This document shows positions 52,771 to 61,017 of a stretch of 64,000 nucleotides of DNA, in pieces. Source of the stretch: Lewinellaceae bacterium (GTDB taxonomy: Bacteria; Bacteroidota; Bacteroidia; Chitinophagales; Saprospiraceae). Numbering within the stretch: the first letter of the stretch is position 1; each line of letters opens with the position of its first letter. The position numbers and the translations under genes were made by a program. The notes beneath the pieces were generated by a model. That model searched no databases. It saw only the letters and a list, made by a program, of their open reading frames with translations, and was not told the origin of the DNA. The DNA lies in assembly GCA_016711435.1 (NCBI GenBank), contig JADJSY010000035.1, positions 1 through 64,000 on the forward strand. Direction: 5' to 3'.

Positions 52771-54595
52771 ATGTTCAAACCACTGTTGCACAAATTCCAT
52801 ATCCCCGTCATGGGGATTGGCTTTACGATTGACACACCGATTAAGGTTGCCCGCTTCGGCATCTCCTCCGTCATTTCCATTGTGGAGGATGAATTGATTG
52901 AGCAAATGCGGGAATTCCATTGCCGGAAAGCAGGAGAGGAATATGTTCCCATAAAAACGGGGGACGAAGATTGGCGGGCAAGGCGCATCACGGCCTACCT
53001 GAACCTTGTCCACCGCATCGTGCAACGGCAGACCGAGCAATTGCGGCAGCTTCCTTTCGAGCCAAGTTCAGAAATCTTGAAGTATTTCGAGCTGTTGCCC
53101 GATGATTCCCCCGCAAAAAGGATATTCACGGCGATGATGGAAATGGAGGAAGGAAACGCCAAGAAATTGCTGCAAAAACAGTTGCGCAGCTTTATCTCCG
53201 CAGGCTCCATTGATGTCAATATCATGTCGAAATTGGACAAGGTAAATTATGCAAAAAACAGCGAACCGCTGCCGACCGAATATTCTGATGGCCATGCGGC
53301 ACTGCGGGGCTTTGCCAATAGTGAATTAAATGGTGCGGTCATATTTTCCGCAGGGTTTAATCCCCGATTATACGCTTATTTGGAATCCTTCCCCGATTTT
53401 TTGCCAGATAATGATGGGGCATTTAAAAAAGAAGATAATCCTCAAGGTCAGCGACTACCGCTCTGCCCTCACGCAAGGAAAACTCTTGGCCAAGAAAGGG
53501 CTTTGGGTGTCGGAATTCAGGATTGAATCGGGGCTGAACTGCGGTGGCCATGCCTTTGCCACCGATGGCTTATTGCTCGGCCCCATCCTCGAAGAATTTA
53601 AAAACAACCGCTCGGCACTTGGCTTGGAATTGATGGAGCTATGCAACCATGCACTGGTGGCGAAGGGTTTTAAACACTTCGTTGCACCGCCCGAAATCCG
53701 GCTCACCGTACAGGGCGGAATCGGCACGGCGAGTGAAAATGATTTCCTGCTGGACTATTATGAGGCAGACAGCACCGGCTGGGGAAGCCCGTTTTTATTG
53801 GTTCCCGAAGCCACCGAGGTGGACGAAGGCACTTTGCAGCAGTTGGCCACGGCAGAAAAGGAGGATTATTATTTGAGCAATGCTTCCCCCCTCGGCATCC
53901 CGTTCAACAATTTCAGGAAAAGCACTTCAGAAGCGCAGCGCAAGGCCCGCATCGCAAAGGGGCGGCCCGGCAGCCCGTGCTACAAAAAATTCCTTTCGTC
54001 CAATACCGAGTTCACGGAAGTGCCCATTTGCACGGCCTCCCGCCAATACCAGGAATTGAAAATCAAGGAACTAAAAGAAAAGAACCTGCCCGCCGATTTA
54101 TATGAAAAGGAGTACGACAACATCGTGGCAAAAGACTGCCTCTGCGAAGGGCTTGGCACGGCTGCGCTGCTCAAGGAAGGGCTGCCGCTTTCGCACAAAC
54201 TCACTGCCGTGGCCATCTGCCCCGGCCCGAACCTCGCTTATTTCTCCGGTATATTTTCCCTGAAGCAAATGGTTGACCATATCTACGGACGGATTAACGT
54301 CCTCAACCAAGTCCACCGACCGAATATGTTCGTGAATGAACTGGGGCTTTACCTGAATTATTTTAAAAACGAATCCAATAAATACCTCGAAACAGCCACC
54401 GTGCAGCAAACCCGTTACTTGCAAAAGTTCCAAACCAACCTGTTGTCGGGCATTGAGTATTACAGGAGTTTGGCCGCTGGGCTGAAACAGGGAGCTTGGT
54501 CTTTTTTGAGGGAAATGAAGGAGGATTTGAAGGTGATGGAAGGGCTGCTTTTGAGTATTCCCATGCCAGCGATGGAGGGCGCTGGCAACCAATGA
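52771..54595 (+). CDS. Conserved TIM-barrel-like protein (glutamate-synthase/FMN-type), one frameshift
   Basis: About 608 residues after removing one A from the A6 run near 53428. The N-terminal MGIGFTIDTPIKVARFGISSVIS and the second-frame segments WVSEFRIESGLNCGGHAF and LTVQGGIGTASENDFLLDYY resemble the FMN-binding barrel of glutamate synthase-like or IMP-dehydrogenase-like proteins, where a VQGGIGT loop holds phosphate. Several cysteines (GRPGSPCYKKF, VPICTASRQY, KDCLCEGLG) could ligate an iron-sulfur cluster. The family recurs in Bacteroidota and is uncharacterised; function unknown. It lies among NO-related genes but has no visible operator. Confidence 0.6.
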
Positions 54596-54601
54596 ATTTG
54601 C

Positions 54602-55138
54602 TCAACCGCACAGCACCCCATCCAATCTGACATCGTGCGGCTCGCACGGCAATGCCTCCAAAAGCTGGAACGGATAGCCAATGCCCAATTTATACCCCGT
54701 CGCTTGGCTGCCGAGGAAGGCATCGTAATACCCAGCCCCGTAGCCGATGCGGTTGCCTTGGTGGTCGAAGGCGAGGCCGGGCACGATAAAGAGGTCGTAG
54801 CTGCCCGTGTAAACCTCACCGCTGGCCGGGTAGCTGGTTCCGTAGATGCCAGCTTCCAATTCTGATAGGGAGCGCAGCACGAGGTTTTCCATTTTCCGGC
54901 CTTTGAGTGATTTGGGTGCGACGACCGTCACGCCATTTTTCAACATGGTTTCAATGAGGGGAAAAACATCCACCTCCTGCCCCATCGGCAGGTAGGTGTG
55001 GACGGTCTTGCAATCCATTCCCCGCACCATTTCCCAGAGTTTTTCGGCGATGGAATGGTCATGGCGCTGCTTATCCGCCGACGACAAGGCAGCCCGCAGG
55101 GCGAGCATCCGCTCCCCTATTTGCTTCTTTCCTTCCAT
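54602..55138 (-). CDS. 5-formyltetrahydrofolate cyclo-ligase
   Basis: A 178-residue enzyme of the MTHFS family converting 5-formyl-THF to 5,10-methenyl-THF with ATP. Evidence: the N-terminal KKQIGERMLALRAAL helix, VHTYLPMGQEVDV, and the diagnostic FIVPGLAFDHQGNRIGYGAGYYDAFL. It is a housekeeping gene convergent with the preceding gene and divergent from the NO-related set starting at 55302. Confidence 0.9.
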   Translation of the reverse strand: MEGKKQIGERMLALRAALSSADKQRHDHSIAEKLWEMVRGMDCKTVHTYLPMGQEVDVFPLIETMLKNGVTVVAPKSLKGRKMENLVLRSLSELEAGIYGTSYPASGEVYTGSYDLFIVPGLAFDHQGNRIGYGAGYYDAFLGSQATGYKLGIGYPFQLLEALPCEPHDVRLDGVLCG

Positions 55139-55196
55139 TCAAAAAGGCGCTTTGTCGTTGGTTTGTAAAAATGTGGCAAATTACAATTTTTAAATC

Positions 55197-55236
55197 GGAT
55201 AAAATTATCCTGTTTAAAAAACACACTCTACCTTTG
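55197..55236 (+). promoter_or_regulatory. Operator palindrome plus -7 box
   Basis: GGATAAAATTATCC (55197-55210) is a perfect palindrome and the best member of the GGAYA-N4-TRTCC set. The -7 box TACCTTTG (55229-55236) follows 18 bases later, so the palindrome overlaps the -33 region of a promoter reading into 55302. Binding should repress. Confidence 0.65.
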
Positions 55237-55301
55237 CAACTCAAAGCGGAACCGCATGCCAAGAGGCCTGCGCTCATTTTTCACAAAAAAAACTTCTCAC
55301 A

Positions 55302-55640
55302 ATGGAAATGACATCAAACAAAGACCGCCCCAAAAGCCTGCCCGGCCGGTACCGGGCCTTCCTGGGGCGGGAAGAAAAAAACCGGACATTGTGGTTCATC
55401 GTGCCGCTCATGGTGCTGTCGGCAGGGGTCATGCCGCCTACCATTTTCCTGATGTCCTATTTCGGGGGGCTGTTCCTCCCCTTTGTAGGTATCAGCATCC
55501 TGTTGTTTTTCACCAATATAACCCTGAGCATAGCCGGGCAGCCCGTGCGGGTGACGATTGGCTTCTTCCTGTTCACGGTGGCTTTCCATTTTGTAGTACC
55601 TTTGCTGTGCTTCATCGCCACCCAACTCATGGGCGGCTAA
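55302..55640 (+). CDS. Small membrane protein of the NO-defence operon
   Basis: A 112-residue protein with three membrane helices after a charged N-terminus (FIVPLMVLSAGVMPPTIFLM, FLPFVGISILLFFTNITLS, VTIGFFLFTVAFHFVVPLL). It is the first gene after the perfect operator palindrome and is followed 12 bases later by an Rrf2 regulator, so it should be expressed with the haemoglobin, dioxygenase and RIC genes. No named family; possibly a small NO-inducible membrane component. Confidence 0.6.
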   Translation: MEMTSNKDRPKSLPGRYRAFLGREEKNRTLWFIVPLMVLSAGVMPPTIFLMSYFGGLFLPFVGISILLFFTNITLSIAGQPVRVTIGFFLFTVAFHFVVPLLCFIATQLMGG

Positions 55641-55652
55641 AAACGCAATACC

Positions 55653-56087
55653 ATGTTTTCAAAAGCCTGTGAATACGCCATCCGTGCCACCCTGCTCGTC
55701 GCTTCCCACTCCTTGATGGACGAACGGGTGAGCGTCAAGGACATTGCCGAGGCAACGGCATCGCCTGTGGCGTTCACGGCCAAAATCATGCAGCAGCTCA
55801 ACCGGTGTGGCATCCTGTACTCGGTGCAGGGCAAACAGGGCGGCTTCGAGATGACCAGGGAGCAAATGCAGGCCACCAAGCTCAGCCAAATCGTGACGCT
55901 GATTGACGGCGACCGGGTCTTCACTGGCTGCGGGCTGGGGCTGCGGGAGTGCAACGCCTTAAAGCCATGCCCCCTCCATGAGCGATTCTCCTCGGTGCGG
56001 GGCGAACTGAAGGCCATGCTCGACAGCACCACCGTGCTCGACCTGGCCCTCGGCCTGAAAGACGGCTTGACCTTTCTGCGGGTTTGA
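55653..56087 (+). CDS. Rrf2-family regulator of NO-defence genes
   Basis: A 144-residue Rrf2 regulator. The winged helix spans residues 1-65 (CEYAIRATLLVASHSL ... VKDIAEATASPVAFTAKIMQQLNRCGILYSV), and the cluster-binding triad is GCGLGLRECNALKPCPLH. It is the third such regulator in the window and the one closest to NO-detoxifying genes. Operator-like palindromes lie both before its operon (55197) and right after it (56111), pointing to autoregulation and control of the globin gene. Confidence 0.88.
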   Translation: MFSKACEYAIRATLLVASHSLMDERVSVKDIAEATASPVAFTAKIMQQLNRCGILYSVQGKQGGFEMTREQMQATKLSQIVTLIDGDRVFTGCGLGLRECNALKPCPLHERFSSVRGELKAMLDSTTVLDLALGLKDGLTFLRV

Positions 56088-56110
56088 GCCTATTTTTTTG
56101 ACCAAAAACA

Positions 56111-56124
56111 GGATATTTTTGTCC
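56111..56124 (+). promoter_or_regulatory. Operator palindrome with embedded -7 box, globin promoter
   Basis: GGATATTTTTGTCC fits the shared motif, and the -7 box TATTTTTG (56114-56121) lies inside it, 13 bases before the globin ATG at 56137. Bound repressor would cover the promoter directly. Confidence 0.6.
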
Positions 56125-56136
56125 TATTTTAAAAAA

Positions 56137-56532
56137 ATGAAAGAGAAAAAAGAGATACAATCAGTTGAGGACATCCGCCAAATGGTGGACAGTTTTTATG
56201 GCCGGGTACGGGCCGACGGCTTGCTCGGCCCCATTTTCGACGGCATCATACAAGACCGCTGGCCCGTCCACCTCGAAAAGATGTACCGCTTCTGGCAGAC
56301 GGTACTGCTCGCCGAGCACACCTACACGGGCAACCCCTTTGCGCCCCATGCCTTCATGCCCATCGGCAGGGAGCATTTCGAGCGGTGGGTGGGCATTTTC
56401 AAGCAGAACATAGATGCGCAGTTCGCCGGAGAAAGAGCCGTGGAGGCCAAATGGCGGGCCGACAAAATGGCGGAAATGTTCCAGATGAAAATCGCCTATT
56501 ACCAAAACAGCAACGCCCACCCGATTGTATGA
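56137..56532 (+). CDS. Group III truncated haemoglobin
   Basis: A 131-residue globin from the ATG at 56137 (MKEKKEIQSVEDIRQMVDSFYGRVRAD). It has the group III pattern with LLGPIFDGII, HLEKMYRFWQTVLL and the proximal histidine in PIGREHFERWVGIFKQNID. Truncated haemoglobins of this group occur in NO-exposed bacteria and may act as NO dioxygenases or NO/nitrite-binding proteins. The start codon at 56098 would overlap the operator, so the internal ATG is used. Its stop overlaps the next gene (ATGA). Confidence 0.9.
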   Translation: MKEKKEIQSVEDIRQMVDSFYGRVRADGLLGPIFDGIIQDRWPVHLEKMYRFWQTVLLAEHTYTGNPFAPHAFMPIGREHFERWVGIFKQNIDAQFAGERAVEAKWRADKMAEMFQMKIAYYQNSNAHPIV

Positions 56533-56975
56533 TTTTCCAGGTAAAACATCCCGTTGCATTGGCAGCCGTCTTTTTGTGGCTCGGCTTTGTGTGCGCCATC
56601 AGTTTCATGGAGGCATGGCTGAAATTCCGTGCGCCCGGCATCACCGTACCGCTTGGGCTGGGCATCGGGCGCATCGTTTTTGCTGCGCTCAACAAGGTGG
56701 AATGGGTACTCGCCCTCGCCATTGCAGCCAATATCCTTTGGACCAAGCCCCTTGTTTTCGGTCGGGCCTCGTGGCTGTTCCTGTTGCCAGTTGCCATTTT
56801 GTTTGCACAAACAGTCTGGCTCTTGCCCGTCCTAGACGCAAGGGCTGAACTCCATATCACGGGGCAGCCCGTTCCCCCATCCAACCTCCACTTCCTCTTC
56901 GTGGGTTTTGAATTGGTGAAGGTGCTTGCCCTCGCCGCTCTTGGCATTTCATTTTTCAAAAAAACAGGCACATGA
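56529..56975 (+). CDS. Four-helix membrane protein in globin operon
   Basis: A 148-residue protein with four membrane helices (VALAAVFLWLGFVCAISFMEA, WVLALAIAANILW, WLFLLPVAILFAQTVWLLP, FVGFELVKVLALAALGISFF) and conserved-looking Glu/Arg in helix-loop positions (MEAWLKFRAPG). It overlaps the globin stop and the dioxygenase start by 4 bases each, so it is tightly co-translated with them. No family name is certain; a haem- or quinone-linked membrane partner is possible. Confidence 0.6.
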   Translation: MIFQVKHPVALAAVFLWLGFVCAISFMEAWLKFRAPGITVPLGLGIGRIVFAALNKVEWVLALAIAANILWTKPLVFGRASWLFLLPVAILFAQTVWLLPVLDARAELHITGQPVPPSNLHFLFVGFELVKVLALAALGISFFKKTGT

Positions 56976-57874
56976 CAGACGAGATTCTAAAAAACATCGA
57001 AGCCAAATACCGACAACTCGGCGAAAACCACGCTACTTACCTTCAGGGCCTGCTCCACGCAAAGCCCATCAACTATTGGGACTATGTGGAAGTGGAAACC
57101 TTGCTCACCCTCCAACGCCCCCGCACCAGGTTCAAGGATGAGTCTATTTTCATCATGTACCACCAGGTGACGGAACTGGTGCTGAAAATGATGCTGCACG
57201 AAGTAGAACAATTGGTCGGGGAAGACCTGCCCGCCGACACCTGGGCCGTCAAAATCGAGCGGCTCAACCGCTACACCTCCATGCTCATCAACTCCTTCGA
57301 TGTGATGAAATACGGCATGGACTACGACGACTACAACACCTTCCGCTCCACGCTCACGCCAGCCAGCGGCTTCCAGAGCGCACAGTTCCGCTTGTTGGAA
57401 ATCTACTGCACCCGCCCCGAAAACCTGCTCAATACCGAAGGTAAAAAGCGGCTCGGCGAAGCCACCGACATCGAAACCATCTTCGAGAACATCTACTGGA
57501 AAGATGCTGGTACCGACCGCAGCACAGGAAAAAAATCCCTCACCCTTCGGCTTTTCGAGGAAAAATACCTTGCCCAGTTCGTTGCCCTTGCCAAAAAGGT
57601 GCAAGGGAACACCCTCCAGGACAAAGCGCTCAAAATGCCCGATATGCCTGACATCCTTCGGGAAAAACTCAGGGCCTTCGACCGAATGTTCAACATCGAA
57701 TGGCCCATCGTCCACTTGGAAACGGCGCAGCACTACCTCGACAGCAAAGGCGAGGGCAAAGCCGCCACGGGTGGTTCCGAATGGAAAAAATACCTGCACC
57801 CCATGTACCAACAGCGCAAGTTTTTCCCCCACCTGTGGAGCAATCAGGAAATCAGCGACTGGGGCAAACAATAA
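56972..57874 (+). CDS. Tryptophan 2,3-dioxygenase family haem protein
   Basis: A 300-residue member of the TDO family: INYWDYVEVETLL, FIMYHQVTELVLKMMLHE with the substrate-side histidine, ASGFQSAQFRLLE, IVHLETAQHYL with the haem-ligand histidine, and TGGSEWKKYL. Classical TDO opens the tryptophan ring in the kynurenine pathway. Here no other kynurenine gene is visible; it is coupled by ATGA to a membrane protein and a haemoglobin and followed by RIC. It may be an ordinary TDO or a haem enzyme adapted to NO chemistry; the first is the safer reading of its function. Confidence 0.85.
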   Translation: MTDEILKNIEAKYRQLGENHATYLQGLLHAKPINYWDYVEVETLLTLQRPRTRFKDESIFIMYHQVTELVLKMMLHEVEQLVGEDLPADTWAVKIERLNRYTSMLINSFDVMKYGMDYDDYNTFRSTLTPASGFQSAQFRLLEIYCTRPENLLNTEGKKRLGEATDIETIFENIYWKDAGTDRSTGKKSLTLRLFEEKYLAQFVALAKKVQGNTLQDKALKMPDMPDILREKLRAFDRMFNIEWPIVHLETAQHYLDSKGEGKAATGGSEWKKYLHPMYQQRKFFPHLWSNQEISDWGKQ

Positions 57875-57942
57875 GATTCACCGGGGTTCTGTGTCGGCGG
57901 CGCATCAGCCACGGCAGGCGAACACCATTATTTTTTTACAAA

Positions 57943-58656
57943 ATGAATATCCGTACAGACCATACCATCGGCGAAATCGTCGCCGCAGACTACCGCACCG
58001 CCACTGTCTTCAAGGCCCACGGCATTGACTTCTGCTGCAAAGGCGGGCGCAGCGTGTCGGAGGTTTGCGAAAGCAAAAACCTCAAACCGGAGGCACTGCT
58101 GGAAGAAATCAGGCAGGCCGCCGCTACCGCTGAACAGCCGAGCGCCGACTATCACCGCTGGCCCCTCGACCTGCTCGTGGATTATGTGGAGAAAAAGCAC
58201 CACCGCTACGTTGCTGCCAAGTCGCCCGAACTGATGCAGTACCTCGATAAACTCTGCAAGGTACACGGCGAGCGCCACCCCGAACTGTTCGACATCCGGG
58301 ACGAATTTGCCCACGTTGCCAGCGAACTGGCTGCCCACATGCAGAAGGAGGAAATGATACTGTTTCCCTTTGTACGAAAGCTGGCCACCGAGGCACAGCC
58401 TGCCCGCCCGATGTTCGGCACCGTGCAGAACCCCATCCAGATGATGATGCACGAGCACACCGTGGAGGGCGACCGCTTCGCCCGCATTGCCGAGCTGACC
58501 AGCCAATATACCCCGTCCGCCGACGGCTGCACGACCTACCGGGTGGCCTTTGCCATGCTCCGGGAATTTGAGGAAGACCTGCACCTGCACATCCACCTGG
58601 AGAACAACATCATGTTCCCCCGTGCCATCGAACGGGAAAAACAACTGCTCAACTGA
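57943..58656 (+). CDS. ric: RIC, di-iron iron-sulfur-cluster repair protein (ScdA/YtfE-like)
   Basis: A 237-residue protein. The N-terminal ScdA_N domain has TIGEIVAADYRTATVFKAHGIDFCCKGGR with the CC pair; the hemerythrin-like domain supplies H and E ligands (KKHHRYV, KVHGERHPELFDI, HMQKEEMILFPFV, MMMHEHTVEGDRF, HIHLENNIMFPRA). RIC proteins repair iron-sulfur clusters damaged by NO and peroxide. It lies 68 bases after the dioxygenase gene and is followed directly by a second hemerythrin gene whose start overlaps its stop. Confidence 0.95.
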   Translation: MNIRTDHTIGEIVAADYRTATVFKAHGIDFCCKGGRSVSEVCESKNLKPEALLEEIRQAAATAEQPSADYHRWPLDLLVDYVEKKHHRYVAAKSPELMQYLDKLCKVHGERHPELFDIRDEFAHVASELAAHMQKEEMILFPFVRKLATEAQPARPMFGTVQNPIQMMMHEHTVEGDRFARIAELTSQYTPSADGCTTYRVAFAMLREFEEDLHLHIHLENNIMFPRAIEREKQLLN

Positions 58657-59130
58657 TGATGGAGAAAACAAAGCCGCTGAAACGGCACCCGGCCCTCCAG
58701 CCGCTCAGCCGTGAGCACCACCACGGCTTGCTGCTGGGCTGGAAAATCCGCACGGGGTTTGCCCACGGCATTGCCCCGGAAAGGATAAAGGCTTATGCTG
58801 ATTGGTTTTTTGAAAACCACCTTGCGCCCCACTTTGAGGCAGAGGAGCAACACGTTTTCCCGCTGCTCGGCAGCCGCAGCGAACACCCCATGGTGCGCCG
58901 TGCCATGCGGGAGCACGGGCGGCTGCGGCGGCTCTTCGCCCGAACGGACGACCTGCCCCGCCACCTCCAACCTCATCGAGGAGGAACTCACGGCGCACAT
59001 CCGTTACGAGGAGCGGGTACTTTTCACCGAATTACAGTCGGTTGCGACGCCGGAGCAGTTGTCTGAAATCGAGCGCCTGCACCATGGGCAGCCGTTTGTA
59101 GAGGAATGGGAGGATAAATTTTGGGAGTAG
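58656..59130 (+). CDS. Hemerythrin-like domain protein, one frameshift
   Basis: About 157 residues after removing one C from the CCCC run near 58960. Iron-ligand positions are visible in both frames: PLSREHHHGLLLGW, PHFEAEEQHVFPLLG, MREHGRLRRLF, then in the second frame SNLIEEELTAHIRYEERVLF. Small hemerythrin-like proteins bind a di-iron site and handle oxygen, NO or iron. The start overlaps the ric stop codon, implying co-translation. Confidence 0.8.
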
Positions 59131-59135
59131 CGATT

Positions 59136-59750
59136 TTACCCGATAACCACCTCATGCTCCGGGCAGTCCACCCGCAACTCCGAGGCTTGCAGCGGGGTAT
59201 TCATCAGTTGGCAGAAATGGCCGCTGCCTTGGATGCGATAGTGGGCGCAATTATAGCACATGCGCTGCACCGTGATGACGCCTGCCCGGTTCAGGTGTCG
59301 GATGATACCGAGCAGGTGGAGCAGCAGGTTGGCCTGGTCATCTTCGGAAAGCTGCTCGATGGGCGTTTGGATTTCCGATGAAAAATGCGAGGCCCGGCTG
59401 GCAAGCGCCTCGCCCTCAACAGTCAGTGTAAGGGAAAAACTGCGCTGGTCGGCTGGGTCGGGCATTTTGACCACCAAGCCTTTCGATAATAGGGTTTTCA
59501 CGGCATCGCTCACGGTGGCTTTGGTCATGTTGAACTCAGCGGCGAGGTGGCCCACTTTCCGCTTTTCCCCATCTGGGTGGTGCAGCAGGAAAATGAGAAA
59601 CTGCACCTGTAAGGGGCTAAGCCCCTCTGCCTTGCCTTCGTTCCACAGCAATACCCGGAACGCCTCGGAAATGCGCTCCAGTGCCACCACGATTTTGCTG
59701 CCCATACTGCCCTGCTGGTGTACCGTGTCGAATGCCGATTTTTTGCTCAT
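59136..59750 (-). CDS. MarR-family regulator with C-terminal four-cysteine domain
   Basis: A 204-residue MarR protein (GLSPLQVQFLIFLLHHPDGEKRKVGHLAAEFNMTKATVSDAV in parts; wing PADQRSFSLTLT). After residue 155 it adds a C-terminal extension CYNCAHY ... C ... CPEHE with C165, C168, C180 and C196, spaced for zinc or an iron-sulfur cluster. This makes a redox- or NO-sensing role plausible. Its probable operator lies at 61021-61045 over the protoglobin promoter, and an inverted TAAAAC/GTTTTA repeat sits at its own start (59750-59770). It is convergent with the hemerythrin gene. Confidence 0.82.
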   Translation of the reverse strand: MSKKSAFDTVHQQGSMGSKIVVALERISEAFRVLLWNEGKAEGLSPLQVQFLIFLLHHPDGEKRKVGHLAAEFNMTKATVSDAVKTLLSKGLVVKMPDPADQRSFSLTLTVEGEALASRASHFSSEIQTPIEQLSEDDQANLLLHLLGIIRHLNRAGVITVQRMCYNCAHYRIQGSGHFCQLMNTPLQASELRVDCPEHEVVIG

Positions 59751-59811
59751 AAAACTTTATCAAGGTTTTATTTCCAGATTTTAAAATACTGATTATCAAT
59801 ACCGTAATTTC

Positions 59812-60300
59812 CTAATTTCCCAATTGTACCATCGTTTTTAGCTCCTCCTCCGTTTTGCCCCGCAGGTCGGCGAAGCGGTATTGGGCAAAGTGCGCACGGA
59901 GGTGCAGCACCAAATCCCGCCGGGTGGGGTTGGCCGGCAAGGCTGCGGGGATGTCGTCCATTTCGAGGATATAGTAGCCACTTGCCTGTATGGCTGCCTT
60001 GACATCGGCCCCAACATCTTCAATATGGCAGAATTGGCATTCCTCGGTGTCCAATCTGGCGTCCTCCTCGTTTTCAGTGGCAAGGTACTCCTTCCCGTAC
60101 TGGTGTATGGTGAGGGCATCTTTGAGGGTGGAGGGCACGAGGATGTCAAAGTGCATCACGCTGCCGTCCCGTTTTTTCACGTATGTGTCCCAGACTGCTA
60201 CGCTCATTTTTGTGGCATTTTTTGATGGTGAAACAGGTGGTGATTGCCCCAAAGCGGAAAGACCGAACAAGGCGAAGATAAGCAGGAGAAACGTTCTCAT
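59812..60300 (-). CDS. DUF2024-family protein with a signal peptide
   Basis: A 162-residue protein from the ATG at 60300. Residues 1-19 form a signal peptide (MRTFLLLIFALFGLSALG). The remainder is a DUF2024 domain (MSVAVWDTYVKKRDGSVMHFDILVP, ECQFCHIEDV with a CxxC, GYYILEMDDIP) plus a C-terminal helical tail. DUF2024 proteins are usually about 90 residues and cytosolic; an exported, extended version is unusual. It overlaps the stop of a 38-residue membrane ORF upstream (ATGA), so it belongs to the protoglobin operon. An internal start at 60207 would give the cytosolic form. Confidence 0.75.
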   Translation of the reverse strand: MRTFLLLIFALFGLSALGQSPPVSPSKNATKMSVAVWDTYVKKRDGSVMHFDILVPSTLKDALTIHQYGKEYLATENEEDARLDTEECQFCHIEDVGADVKAAIQASGYYILEMDDIPAALPANPTRRDLVLHLRAHFAQYRFADLRGKTEEELKTMVQLGN

Positions 60301-60413
60301 ATTTTCGATTTTAGAAAATAGAAAACGAAGAGCCAGGCCAACCCTTTCAGCAGGAAGAACAGGAACCCAGCTACTCCGATTTTCTTCAGGCATGCTTTTG
60401 TCTTAGAACTCAT
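60297..60413 (-). CDS. Small single-helix membrane protein (38 aa)
   Basis: MSSKTKACLKKIGVAGFLFF followed by LLKGLAWLFVFYFLKSKI: a charged N-terminus, one membrane helix with a lysine in its middle, and a basic end. The start overlaps the end of the protoglobin gene and the stop overlaps the DUF2024 start (ATGA), a spacing that argues for real translation. Single-helix proteins of this style accompany membrane enzymes and transporters in Bacteroidota. Confidence 0.6.
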   Translation of the reverse strand: MSSKTKACLKKIGVAGFLFFLLKGLAWLFVFYFLKSKI

Positions 60414-60978
60414 TTTCCTTAAAATAAGGCTGGCACCAAAGCAAAGTCGTCAGGGTCCGGCCTTGAACCAAGCATTGTGCATGGCGTCCACTTCGTCGGC
60501 GCTTGCCCTTTTGCCCAAAAGCCCTTGATGGTGGCGGTAATCGGGTAGATGAATGCCACGAGGTAGCGGGCATGGATGATCGGCACGGTGTCCACCCCAT
60601 CGGTCTGGTTCTTCTTCGTGCTGTGGTGGCGCAGGGCGATTTCATGCTGGTAGTTGAGCCAGTCTTGGTCGTAGGAGCGGTTGCAGAGGTCGAGTATCCA
60701 CTGCCCGAACCTAGCCCGCACGGCACCGAGGTAGTCCATGTTTGGCTGGCCTCCTTTTGTGAAATAATGAAGCAGGTGTTCGTTGCCGCCCACGTAGCCA
60801 TACCACAGGTCGAGCACGGCATCGGTCTGGCCATCGAGCACGGCCCCCGCCATGCGGAGGTAGCGGTCGTCTTCATCTGACCAGAGCAGGGTTTTTCTTT
60901 AACAAGGAAGGTCTTGCATCGAGACGGGGAGGTGGCAAGCGAGGGCGCTGCCGTAGTATAACCTTTGATTTGTGTCAT
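60403..60978 (-). pseudogene. Protoglobin-family haem protein, multiple frameshifts
   Basis: The best frame, 60853 to about 60520 (AGAVLDGQTDAVLDLWYGYVGGNEHLLHYF ... RFGQWILDLCNRSYDQDWLNYQHEIALRHHSTKKN in parts), is clearly a protoglobin with the proximal-histidine region. The N-terminus (MTQIKGYT, then GSALA, then VSMQDL, then TLLWSDEDDRYLRM) and C-terminus (SADEVDAMHNAWFKA, then TLTTLLWCQPYFKENEF) lie in other frames, so at least four indels separate a full-length 190-residue protein. Protoglobins bind O2, CO and NO. The promoter has a MarR-like operator at 61021-61045. Either inactivated or badly sequenced. Confidence 0.75.
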
Positions 60979-61017
60979 GTTGAAATGTTTTTAAATGGTG
61001 ATTGTGAAACGATGGCA

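Noticed and set aside
56972..57874. Minus-strand ORF of 294 codons opposite the dioxygenase gene
   Set aside because: Antisense shadow; the plus strand carries all TDO motifs.
60403..60978. The 191-codon frame as an intact Thr/Ser/Arg-rich protein
   Set aside because: Its centre is the wrong frame of a clear protoglobin; composition is implausible and only its first and last few residues match the family.
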